Source of the DNA: Ipomoea triloba
Lineage: Eukaryota; Streptophyta; Magnoliopsida; Solanales; Convolvulaceae
Reading direction: 5' to 3'
Assembly (NCBI RefSeq): GCF_003576645.1
Contig: NC_044918.1
Coordinates: forward strand, 18,036,179 to 18,100,178
Length of the DNA stretch: 64,000 nucleotides
In this document: positions 48,716-64,000 of the stretch, piece by piece
How the letters are laid out: each line of letters starts with the position of its first letter
Position numbering within the stretch: the stretch's first letter is position 1
Translations under genes and position numbers: made by a program
The notes under the pieces: generated by a model
Seen by the model: only the letters and a program-made list of their open reading frames with translations
What the model was told of the DNA's origin: nothing
Database searches by the model: none

Positions 48716-49052
48716 TAGGATGACAATGTGCCCCGTCCTTGTTTGGTATATCCCTGTCCCTGTCGAAGACGGGGACGAGAATCGGGAAAAATTCGGGGAT
48801 CGAGGACGGAGATACCCCTCCCCACCCCATCCCGTCCCCGAATAATTATAATAATTAAAAATTATATATACTTTTTTAAAATTAAAATTTTAATATTTAA
48901 AATTAAAATTACATTAAATTAAAGTTTTGACTAAGAATTGACCGGGGACGGGGAATCTTCGCCCCCGCCTAATTTCCCGCGAGGTCGGGGATAGGGATTA
49001 TTTTCCATTCTCCGTCGGGAACGGAGACATGGACGGGGTCGGGGTTTAGACT
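48716..49052. mobile_element. Probable hAT-like non-autonomous element (GGGGACGGGG-rich)
   Basis: GC-rich ends built of CCCCGTCC and GGACGGGG phrases in inverse orientation surround an AT-rich core. This is the usual build of a family of plant hAT MITEs. Exact ends and a target-site duplication were not found. Confidence 0.45.
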
Positions 49053-49237
49053 ACATTTGGTTAATAATTGTTATAATTAATTTCAAAAATATTTTATTGA
49101 TTATTGATATTTATTAATTTGTATTTTTTTTACGTTTAATTTTATCATAAAATGACACTATTGATATTTACTAATTTTCAGCATCGACTTTTAATTTGAC
49201 CATAAATGGTCTTTTGACTATTGATTTTATTCCAAAT

Positions 49238-49983
49238 GGGAAAATATCATTTTTAGTCATTTGACTATAATACATGTATCAGTTTTGGTCCTTGACTATT
49301 AAAATGTTCAAATTAGGTGCATAACTATTCAATTCGTATCAATTTTGGTCCTTGACTATTAAGATTTTCAAATTAGGTGCATGACTATTCAATTTGTATA
49401 TCACATTTGATCTTGTTGTTAAATTTTTCGGCCAAATTTTTGGACAAGTCAACGGCGACCGACTATTTTATTTAATTTTATTTTAAAAATTATTTTAATA
49501 ATTTTTAAATTAAAAACTTATAAAATAAAATTTAAAAAAAAAAGCAAAAAAAAGGTTGTCCATCCCCCCTCCACCCTTCGTCTTCAGCGGAGATGAATTG
49601 AAGGGGGGGGGGGAGGGGAGAACGCCGGTCCCCTCCTCATTGGTCTCTGATGGAGACGAAGGGGGTGGTCGGCGTTCTCTTCCCGAACGTTATTTTATTT
49701 TTTATTTTATTTTTAAGTATTTTAATTTAATAATTATTAAAATAATTTTAAAATAAAAATTAAATAAATTAACTGATCACCGGTGGCTTGGCCGAAAAAT
49801 TTAACAGCAGGACCAAATGTGATACAAATTAAATAGTCATGCACTTAATTTGAAAATCTTAATAGTCAAGGACCAAAATTGATACGAATTGAATAGTCAT
49901 ACACCTAATTAAAAAAATTTAATAGTCAAGGACCAAAATTGATATATGTATTATAGTTGAGGGACTAAAAATGATATTTTCTC
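49238..49983. mobile_element. Mutator-like foldback MITE with about 200-bp arms and 9-bp target-site duplication
   Basis: The terminus GGGAAAATATCATTTTTAG pairs with the inverse of the right end (GAGAAAATATCATTTTTAG). Arms of about 200 bp contain GGTCCTTGACTATTAA phrases and, innermost, TTAAATTTTTCGGCCAA. ATTCCAAAT flanks both sides (49229-49237 and 49984-49992). A GC-rich insert with a G9-10 run lies in the middle, near 49603-49612. Confidence 0.88.
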
Positions 49984-51060
49984 ATTCCAAATTTAGTCAT
50001 CTAGTTAAAATTGAAATTTTTGAAGAGTTGTGGATATATATTGCAAGAGTAAAAAGTTAGGGACTAAAATGACTAGCAATAAACGGTTTGAGGGTCTTAA
50101 AATGTGTTTTTTTTTTTTTGGTCAATTTATATTTCTTTCATACTAATTGGACTAAAAGGAAATTAAGCAAACAAAGCAATATAGAATTCTAGACATAGGT
50201 AGATTAGATCACACACATATATTCTCTAATTTATCATAGATCATGAAAAAATACTGATGAGAAAATAAGTCTACTTGGGGTGGATGAATGCACTGGTTAA
50301 GTTGGGATAAGTTGAGCTCACCGAAAAGAAAAAAAGAAGATGAGGGGTTTGTTTCAAGAAGCTCCACTTGTTTAACACGGTCATGCTGGCTAAACAAGGC
50401 TAGAGAATTATGAATAACGATGAATCAATTGTGTCACGGTTGCTTAAGGCTCGCTATTTTCCTAGGAACTCTTTCCTCACTGCTCATCTTGGCCCAAATC
50501 ACAACTTCTGCTGGAGATCCATAATGTCTGCACAATCTCTTATGTCCCGTGGTTGCTTTCTCGGGATTGGCAATGGGAAAAATATGAGGGTATGGACGGA
50601 TCCCTGGCTTCTTGACACTCTTAATCCCTTTATTCTTACTGTAGTTTCACATAAAGGCGAATAACCCACAGTTAGCACTCTCATAGACCGTGTAATTGTA
50701 GACTGAAACGTGATCCTGCTCTATAAATTATTCTTAGACTGTGATATGAAACTTATCAAGAAGATACTCATAGTTATGGATCATGATGATAAATGGTGTT
50801 GGATATGAGATTTACGTGTCCTATATTATATGAAGAGTGGTTATAAATTGTTGGATAATGATAGGCAATAAGAGTTGTTGTCCTTTCAAGCATTGTCCCA
50901 ACTGTGGAGGATAAAAATCCCACCAAAGTTTCTTAACTTCGTATGGCACCGCGTTGTGCACACAAAATCTTGCAACTTCGAGTGACTCTAGCCAGTAGAG
51001 ATATCGACCTTGATCCACTATGCCCCCTTTGCAGCTTAGTGATAAAATCATTGCATCACC

Positions 51061-51240
51061 TTTTAACCCAATGGGGTAGCTCAAGTGGCAAGTGAACTCT
51101 CTTTGTGAGGAAAAATTTCGGGAGGACCCAGGTTCGATTCCCACAATTGACGATTCCCCCTGTGCTTTCCGAAGCGAACATGGGTGTACCTCTGGACCGT
51201 TAAACGGACTAAGAAAGACCACGTGACCTTACCAAAAAAA
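51061..51240 (+). mobile_element. tRNA-derived SINE nested in the LINE remnant
   Basis: A box TAGCTCAAGTGG at 51077-51088 and B box GGTTCGATTCC at 51131-51141 are near-consensus Pol III promoter elements. The element ends in an A run at 51234-51240. The flanks ATTGCATCACC at 51050-51060 and 51241-51251 are identical and form the target-site duplication. Confidence 0.92.
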
Positions 51241-51273
51241 ATTGCATCACCTATCAAGTGTCAACTCACTAAG

Positions 51274-51530
51274 CAACATTCCTCCCATGGCTTATGGAAC
51301 AATAAGCATTTTCGCGCAACATTCCTCCCATGGCTTATGGAACAATAAGCATTTTCGCACAACATTCCTCCCATGGCTTATGGAACAATAAGCATTTTCG
51401 ACAACATTCCTCCCATGGCTTATGGAACAATAAGCATTTTCGCACAACATTCCTCCCATGGCTTATGGAACAATAAGCATTTTCGCACAACATTCCTCCC
51501 ATGGCTTATGGAACAATAAGCATTTTCGTG
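51274..51530 (+). repeat. 43-bp tandem array, six copies
   Basis: Units start at 51274, 51317, 51360, 51402, 51445 and 51488. Each has the form CAACATTCCTCCCATGG...AAGCATTTTCG. Five of six spacings are 43 and one is 42 bases. The copies are nearly identical, so expansion is recent. Confidence 0.95.
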
Positions 51531-51702
51531 CGATGGAGACAACTGAAAAAGTTACTATTCTATTCAATAGTTAGCAAACAACTCCATCTCCAAAAGATCA
51601 TCTACGAATGAATTAGTATGGACTAATAAGCATTTTCGTGCGATGGAGACAACTGAAAGAGTTACTATTCTATTCAATAGTTGGCAAACAACTCCATCTC
51701 CA
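51518..51702 (+). repeat. Direct duplication of about 80 bp beside the array
   Basis: AATAAGCATTTTCGTGCGATGG... through CAACTCCATCTCCAAAA occurs at about 51518-51594 and again at about 51624-51702, with a few substitutions. Confidence 0.85.
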
Positions 51703-52247
51703 AAATGACTTCTCTTTATGCGGGTTGTGTCATAGGATAATGTCACTCTTTAAAATGACACTTTAAATCGGTGTCTATTGAGTTTATATATAGATCAGCA
51801 AATAAGCTTCATGCTTTAGCTAGAATTACTAGTTCTCAATCTAGTCAATCTATTTAGTTTATCTATTATCCCTTTATGTATTGAATATTTGATTATTTAA
51901 GTTTTGAATGAATGTTCCTTAAAAAAAAATCATTGATGTAATATTAAATTGATGGATTTTAATCTCTATGTTAATTTTAATATTCTTGGGGCTCAATTTT
52001 AAATTCAAAAGATAAAGAGTTGCGTTCTCGAATATAAATCAGTGTGTGGGCTATTTGTGTAATTACTCTAATCTTAGTTTTCCAACTGATCAAGAAAAGG
52101 AGAAGTATCAAGAAACTCATTTTAATACCAGCTTGAATCAAACCAACCCGACCCGAATCGAAACTGTTGAAGGTAATTCATTCTCAAGTTCTCAGCTTCT
52201 GGAAAACAGTGGATTGTGATCAGAAACCCTAAACCCGCGATCAAAGA

Positions 52248-56684
<4,437 letters not shown>

Positions 56685-57158
56685 TTGAGACTACGTCGTC
56701 GTCCCAGTTGTGGAAGTAAAATAATGTGTATTTTCGCATTCATCTTGGTCAGACTTGAAGAAATTGTCTATGTTTTTACCATGTTCATGCATCACGCACG
56801 AATGTACCCGTATTAAATACAGTTTTACACTTGTTGACTGATCAAAAAATATTACTCCGTAGAAAACAATTGACGTACGTAACGAATTGCAATACTACGC
56901 AAATCTTGAAAAGAGAAGCTCACGGTTTTCTGCTACTTCGTAGATGGCTTCAATGGCCTGTTATTGACTTGTGCAAAGTTGTCTGCCAGTTCTTTGCTCT
57001 GATTGGCTGGCTCTGGTTTATCCCATCCATTTGACAATTCTTTCTGAAATTTGATCAGACTCTCCAAAGTCCAAACCTAACCTAGCTTTCTCCATCATTG
57101 TAGTGTACTAGTGTTCTTCAATCAATCCTCCCACTCCCAGCGCCCAGAAAGAAGGTAG

Positions 57159-58391
57159 AGCTCAATTCTCGTCTCAATCCAAATCCTCCGGATATTCTTA
57201 TCCCTTCTTACCTTCTCATCACTTTCCCCTCCAACTGCCTCCACTTGCAGCTATGGCTGTGACTTAGCTCTAGCTTCATACGATGTTTGGGCAGGCATGA
57301 ATATCACCTTCCTCTCCCAACTGTTCTCCACTAGTCCCCAGAAAATTCTTGACTACAACCCCACTCTCAATTTTACAAGCCCGGATATGATCCTTGTAGG
57401 CAGCAGGATTAACATGCCATTCCGATGTGATTGTCTGGAAAACGGCGAGTTCTTGGGGCATGTGTTTCCATTCTCCGTTGCGCCCGGGGACACCTACGAT
57501 ATGATTGCGAAGGTGTACTTTTCCAATTTAACCACTGTTGATTGGTTGAAGAGGTTTAACAGTATTTACCCGTTGACGAGTAATTGGGATAGAGGGGCAA
57601 CGTTGAATGTGACGGTGAATTGCTCGTGCCGGAATCCGGATGTGTCCAACATGTACGATTTGTTTATTACGTATCCCCTGAATTCGGAGCAGAACTTGGT
57701 GACGCTGGCCCAAGCGATTGACGTGGGCAAATTATGGTCCACACAGCTACGTGGACCATAATCAAATGTACATTTTTAATGTACTAAATGTACATTATTT
57801 TTGTATTGAATGTACATTATTTTTATACTATAAAAATAATGTACATTCAGTACACAAATAATGTATATCCCCTGAATATAATGTACATTATTTTTATATT
57901 AAATGTGCATTATTTAATAGTATGGTCCACACAATAATGATTGATTAATGTGAGGGTAGATTTGCTGCAAATGTACGATCCAGGAGTGGATGTCCTATCT
58001 TATAGTGGAATAGTGTATATTCCAGCAATCGGTATGTGTTACGGAGTATTTGCATATATATAATCATACATTTCATTTCATTATACACCCAAAGTATACC
58101 GCAAACTAGACATATAATTTAAATGTCATTTTAGACAAGCTCTATAATATAACGTGAATCTGGTTAATGGTATAATAATAATTGATTACACATCTATTTA
58201 TAATATAACGTGAATCTGGTTAATGGTATAATAATTGATTACACACTCTATTTCTTTATTTGATCAAATTAATATGAAGCCCAAACTATTAATCTATTAT
58301 ATATATCTTCTTATTCAAGATTTATCAACTAAAAATTAATGTCCGTTTCTTCCAGATGCCTCTTCATTGCCATCATTACTTCCGTCTGGAG
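57159..58391 (+). pseudogene. LysM receptor ectodomain exons (start lost, exon split by insertion)
   Basis: A three-LysM ectodomain of the LYK/CERK1 type. A hydrophobic signal-peptide-like stretch (IFLSLLTFSS) precedes TCSYGCDLALASY. CDC near 57428-57436 and CSC near 57624-57632 separate the LysM modules. The third LysM continues at 57953-58031 (DLLQMYDPGVDV, IVYIPAIG) and is followed by a donor. A 36-nt second exon (58356-58391, DASSLPSLLPSG) matches the short linker exon of LYK genes. Both introns are phase 1. Defects: no ATG lies between the in-frame TAG at 57156-57158 and the LysM domain, the first being 57297 inside LysM1, and a 227-bp insertion at 57726-57952 brings a stop. Probably the ectodomain of the gene whose kinase lies at 60510-62167. 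LysM receptors bind chitin or related GlcNAc glycans at the plasma membrane (known). Confidence 0.75.
57726..57952. mobile_element. 227-bp MITE-like insertion in the LysM exon
   Basis: It starts with ggcaaattatggtccac, like the family at 8571, contains a hairpin ATGGTCCACACAGCTACGTGGACCAT-type palindrome and several palindromic AATGTACATT phrases, and ends near a second TATGGTCCACAC. GTG precedes it (57723-57725) and ends it (57950-57952), a possible 3-bp duplication. Removing it restores homology to the tandem LysM exon at 63550. Confidence 0.7.
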
Positions 58392-58537
58392 GTATGTAAA
58401 GAAATAAACAACTCTCAAGTAAGCGCTCCATTATGTTTATGAGTGTAAAGAAATTATTTGTGAGCTACTCGAGCTCGATTTGATACATATTCAAAATTTT
58501 ATTTGCTAACTGCCAAGCTAAATAAGAGTAACAGTCA

Positions 58538-58560
58538 AGTCAAGTCAAGTCAAGTCAAAT
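58538..58560 (+). repeat. (AAGTC)n short repeat within an AGCTCGA-type repeat region
   Basis: CAAGT repeats several times. A hairpin GAACTTGTGAGCTACTCAA / TTGAGTAGCTCACAAGTTC lies just after it (58563-58631). Similar GAGCTCGA/AAGTCAAG phrases resume at 59340-59410, beyond the Mutator-like element, so that element seems to have landed in an older repeat. Confidence 0.5.
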
Positions 58561-58660
58561 TGAACTTGTGAGCTACTCAAGGTGATTAATTTTTTTTTTA
58601 AAATACTCACATTGAGTAGCTCACAAGTTCAATTGAACTTATATATATATATTATACCTA

Positions 58661-59117
58661 GGGTCATACTTGTGTGAGACCGCCTCATGGATCCTTATTC
58701 GTGAAACGAGTCGGGTCGGGTTGAAGCAACATGCAAATGTCATACTTATATATGCAAATGTCATACTTATATGCTCAAATATAATACTAATCAATAATAC
58801 AATTTTTGTTACTTATAAGAGAAAAAGTAATATATTTTTCATAATAAGTAATGTTGACAAATATCTCTTACTTATAAGGGAAAATATAATACTTTTGTGG
58901 GAAAATGTAATACTTTTAAATCGAAATGTAAAAGTATTGTATTTTCCCTTAAAAGTATTACATTTAACCTTATAAGTAACAAAAAATTTTATTGCTGATT
59001 AGTATTACATTTGAGCATATAAGTATGACATTTGTGCATATAAGTATTACATTTGCATTTTGACCCAACTTGACCCGACTTGTCTCACGGTTAGACGGTC
59101 TCACACAAGTTTTTGTC
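58661..59117. mobile_element. Mutator-like MITE with 9-bp target-site duplication
   Basis: ACTTGTGTGAGACCG near the left end and CGGTCTCACACAAGT near the right end are inverted repeats. TTATACCTA occurs at 58652-58660 and 59118-59126. Interior foldback phrases include TAAGTATTACATTTG. It lies inside the long intron between the LysM and kinase exons. Confidence 0.82.
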
Positions 59118-59439
59118 TTATACCTAATATAGATATAAACTTTCATATTTAATTAATATGTTTATATTTTATGTATATATAATTATATGTTGTAAAATGG
59201 TTATAATTGAAATGCAATATTGAGTTTGTGATATTATTTTAATGTAAAATGCTTATTATAATAATAATAATTATTATATATAAAATAGAAAAAAAAAAAC
59301 TACTGAGCATATTCAAATCAAGCTTGAATACTTTGAACTCAAGTCAAGTCAAGCTCTAGCAAGATTGGAGCTCAGTTAAGAGTTTTAATTTTTCAAACCG
59401 AGCCAAGCTTTGAGCTTTGAATATTTGGACTCAGCTTAA

Positions 59440-59530
59440 GTTTTTTGTTTTTTGTTTTTTTGTTTTTAGTACTATTGACTCAATACCCCTTTCATGTGGA
59501 GGTGCAATCGAGTGCTACTAGACCACAAGG
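59440..59530 (-). mobile_element. Degenerate tRNA-derived SINE
   Basis: On the minus strand the A-box-like TGGTCTAGTAGC (59514-59525) and following GCACTCGATTGCACCTCCACATG match the head of the copies at 42037 and 18200. The B box is eroded. A T-rich run at 59440-59467 would be the tail. Confidence 0.45.
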
Positions 59531-60509
59531 TTTTTGGCGATTCAACTTAATTGATTTTTCTACACTTCTAGTAGTTTTGTGGGTAGAGGTGGCATTATTT
59601 GTATTATTTTAACTTAAACCTAAAATTCAAATCAAAATTTAAATATTGAGTGAATTCTTAAACTTAAATAATTTCCTGTTCAATTTTATTTTTTTTTAAA
59701 TTATAGTTGTTGGTCCCGATGGGTTGAGAAGTGAGTCTAGAAGAGGAGGGGAGGGGGAGAGATTGAATAAACTCACTAGATTTTAGAAAATTTTCACAAG
59801 AAGAAACCCTCTAAAAGAGTTAATACTTGATCAAAGTTTTAGCAGCGGAAATAAGTAAGTTATCGGTTTTTAGTATTACTTTGCACTGTTTTGATAGATT
59901 AGAAAATATAAGATTTGGTTCGTGAGTATGCAATGCAATAGATAAAAACAGTAAGTAATAGATAGAGAGGGATTTTTATAGTGCAGTAAGTAATAGAGAG
60001 AGAGGGATTTTTATAGTGGTTCGTCAGCCTACTCCACTCTTCTTCACATTGTGAAGGATTGCACTATTATCTCCGTTTATAGTACAATATCTATGTGCTC
60101 CTTTGATCACAAAGCTAGGCAGCCGTGCTTTTGTAGGGTTTTCAATTTCTCCGAGTTTACTCCGCCTCTTTCTACTTCTCTAAGTAGAGGTTGGTTAATT
60201 GGTTGAACTAATATAAAGTATCAATTCAGATCGATGTCAATGGTACAATTATGTATGATATATATAATGATATCATGTACTACGTATAAATGTATAATCG
60301 GTAGGTACTAACATTGACTGACATTGTAAAATGTTACTATAATTTTACTTTTTTCTGACTCTGACCCTGGCTAGGAATGTAAAGAACTCGCAAGTATGTG
60401 TATATGGTTGTACCTTTCTGTACATCAACCGGCATTAAGCTCTCCTTTCTCGCTTATAGGCACGCTTATCTGATCTAAAGATACACTGGATCCTTTGTTT
60501 CTACTGCAG

Positions 60510-62167
<1,658 letters not shown>

Positions 62168-62973
62168 GCACCATATATAGGTTAATCAATTCATCAAGAT
62201 TGATTGTGATTCAAGCTAAGGGCAAATTTTTGTTGTTGAAACTCTCGTCTTGTATAGTTCTATGGTCCATTCTAGACTTCTGCAAACTAGTTGGTCTGTC
62301 AATTCCCAAGACCAACTATTATTCCAATTTTACCACTGTTGACTGAAGCAATTATTAAGTAAATTGTTTTAATGTAATACTATTCCAGTAGACCTTGGCC
62401 TTAGCTTATATACATGAATCATGAATGAACTATATATTATTCCACTATTATATTATTGTAATAGTTAATGCAGCATATATCCATTTGTATAATATGTAGT
62501 TACGTACTACTTTGGTATGTTTGAGGGTATATGTTGGGGCAATTCCAATATCACCACTACATCCTAAAAGGCAAAATATATTGTTGATCATAAAAAAAAA
62601 ATGTCAAACACATGTGAGACATGAATTCCTTATGCATGTCCCAAACGTTCTTTTCCTAGTCTTGTCTATCTTTCAAAAGCTTTTCATTTTTGTCAACAAA
62701 TTAAATTTCTTTCACATTTCAGTCTTTTAACCCTGTGAAATAAATAAAATTGTAGCACTAATTCACACGTTTCTGCGTGCTACTTGGTAGATTTTTCAAA
62801 CATACGCTTGCATAGTTCCATGGTCCATTCTAGACTTGTGCAGACATTATTTGCTCTGTTTCGCTTATCCATCCATTTTCCATCATTTATTTGACAATTT
62901 AGTCTTTCCAAACCTAACATACATTTCTTCAATCCAAAAGATCTCCATTCTCCTCTCATGGGTTTTGCTCAAC
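62168..62973. other. Spacer between tandem receptor genes
   Basis: No gene seen. The phrase ATGGTCCATTCTAGACTT occurs at 62261 and 62820, so the sequence after the kinase and before the next LysM gene is partly repeated. The last 100 bases align with the leader of the first LysM copy (TCCAAACCTAAC phrase). Confidence 0.5.
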
Positions 62974-64000
62974 ATGTGGCTCTTTCTTCATCAATCCAAA
63001 CCAGGATCAACCTCAACTCTACTCCTCCCGATAATCTTCTCTCTTCTCAGCTTATCATCACCAGCTGAGTCCAGTTGCAGTGAGGGATGTGACTTGGCTC
63101 TAGCCTCATACTACGTCGGGCCGGGCACGAATCTGAGCTTCATCTCCAAGCTCTTCTCAATCCCTGCAGACAAAATCATTGCCTACAACCCAACCACCAA
63201 TTTTCCAAACGGGAATTCCGTCCTCGAAGGAACCAGGATCAACGTGCCATTCCAATGCGATTGCCTGTCGATTATCGACGGATTTGGACACATGTTTCCG
63301 TACACCATTCGAAAAGGGGACATCCTCTATACCATTTCCAGGTCCTACTATTCCAACTTAACCACTTATCAGTGGTTGCAGAAGTTTAACCGTCTCTCGG
63401 ACAAGGATGTTTTTTTCCTGGATATAGGGATGGTGTTGAACGTGCTGGTTAATTGCTCGTGCGGGAATAAAGATTTGCCCCAGGGCTACGACTTGTTCGT
63501 TACGTATCCCCTGAGGCCGGGAGAGAGCTTGCAGACGGTGGCGAAAACGGCTAACGTCAGTGAAGATTTGGTGCGGAGATACAATCCCGGAATGAATTTC
63601 AGTGCCGGGAGTGGGTTACTGTATATTCCGGGAAGAGGTAGGTATATGTTACTTGTGTAAGAATTAAAACTGAACTGAAGTATATGAAATATAGGATCTA
63701 ACCTCCAGCCATAGTTATTTGTTTGATGATTGCCTGATCTGCTTACTGCTGTTGCTTGAGCTTTCTAATTATTTTTCTCTCACTTGACTCAACTCTCTCA
63801 GATGGTGTACAAGACTGTATGTCAAGCAGTGAGGGGGATTTTGATGGCCTTTATATAGTTGCATTCCATCAATGCACTAATCATGAAAATTTTCCTATTC
63901 TTAATTATTTGCACCACTTTCTGAATAAGAACAAAACATAAATTAGTGGATCCCTAATTTAGGTGTTAGTGTATCCCTGATTTAAGGTCATAGTGGAGTT
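62974..64000 (+). CDS. LysM receptor-like protein/kinase, 5' part (runs off the window)
   Basis: ATG at 62974 starts MWLFLHQSK, a signal peptide ending near SSPAESSC. Exon 1 is 62974-63637 and encodes three LysM modules separated by CDC and CSC: LysM1 (TNLSFISKLFSIPADKII), LysM2 (GDILYTISRSYYSNLTTYQW) and LysM3 (ESLQTVAKTANVSEDLV, LLYIPGR). It ends in phase 1 at GT 63638. A phase-compatible short exon may be 63802-63816, followed by GTATGT. It is a tandem paralogue of the LysM exons at 57159, and unlike them it has a start codon and no insertion. Whether it continues into a LYK-type or SD1-type kinase lies beyond the window. An out-of-frame ATG at 62958 could act as a uORF start. Confidence 0.88.

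Larger units (their letters stand above)
50380..51929 (+). pseudogene. Decayed LINE ORF2 fragment with poly-A tail
   Basis: Plus-strand frames show the conserved region after reverse transcriptase in plant LINEs: MLAKQG, an in-frame stop, then LLKARYFP, FCWRSIMSAQ and GNGKNMRVWTDPWLL (to about 50630). A broken zinc-binding region follows near 50900 (LWRIKIPPKFLNF), then an RNase H tail near 51795 (RSANKLHALAR) and a poly-A run at 51921-51929. It is interrupted by a SINE (51061-51240) and by an expanded tandem array. No target-site duplication was found. Confidence 0.75.

Noticed and set aside
50821..51222. 133-codon minus-strand frame
   Set aside because: It runs across the boundary of a LINE remnant and the antisense of a SINE, so it is a chance frame.

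Overview
This window is nuclear DNA from a eudicot plant. The evidence is multi-exon genes with GT-AG introns, a plant-specific DELLA/GRAS gene, an AGO10-type Argonaute, LysM receptor sequences with CxC spacing, and AT-rich spacers full of plant-type LINEs, tRNA-derived SINEs and MITEs. The family cannot be fixed from sequence alone; an asterid is a guess.

Layout. 1-3.5 kb: spacer with no gene seen. 3.5-8.4 kb (+): complete 22-exon AGO10/PINHEAD-like gene. 8.6-9.1 kb: a terminal-inverted-repeat element. 9.75-13.2 kb (-): a 5'-truncated LINE bounded by a perfect 13-bp target-site duplication. 13.2-20.3 kb: AT-rich spacer with small repeats. 20.3-21.85 kb (-): intronless DELLA gene with an altered DELLA motif and an in-frame upstream ORF, and a long-inverted-repeat element upstream. 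22.9-28.8 kb: spacer. 28.8-47.6 kb (-): three copies of a GDP-fucose-transporter-like gene (GFT1/GONST4 type). Copies 1 and 2 lie in a 3.6-kb near-identical direct duplication, copy 2 carries a 1-bp frameshift, and copy 3 is diverged and intact. 47.6-52.1 kb: foldback elements and a decayed LINE carrying a nested SINE and a 43-bp tandem array. 52.2-56.7 kb (+): complete 9-exon RPT6, an ATPase subunit of the 26S proteasome. 57.1-62.2 kb (+): LysM ectodomain exons followed by transmembrane and S-domain-type (SD1/CES101-like) kinase exons, with phase-compatible splice sites at every junction. 62.97 kb to the end (+): the LysM ectodomain of a second, tandem gene that leaves the window.

The most unusual object is the apparent LysM-SD1 kinase chimera. 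No S-domain coding sequence is visible upstream of the kinase, only LysM exons. The LysM exon of this copy has lost its start codon and is split by a 227-bp insertion, so this copy may be a relic. Its tandem neighbour has an intact LysM exon.

The genes do not form an operon or pathway. AGO10 acts in miRNA control of meristems, DELLA in gibberellin signalling, GFT1 in Golgi GDP-fucose import, RPT6 in the proteasome that degrades DELLAs among many others, and LysM receptors in sensing N-acetylglucosamine glycans. Exon coordinates were read by eye from splice sites and reading-frame continuity.
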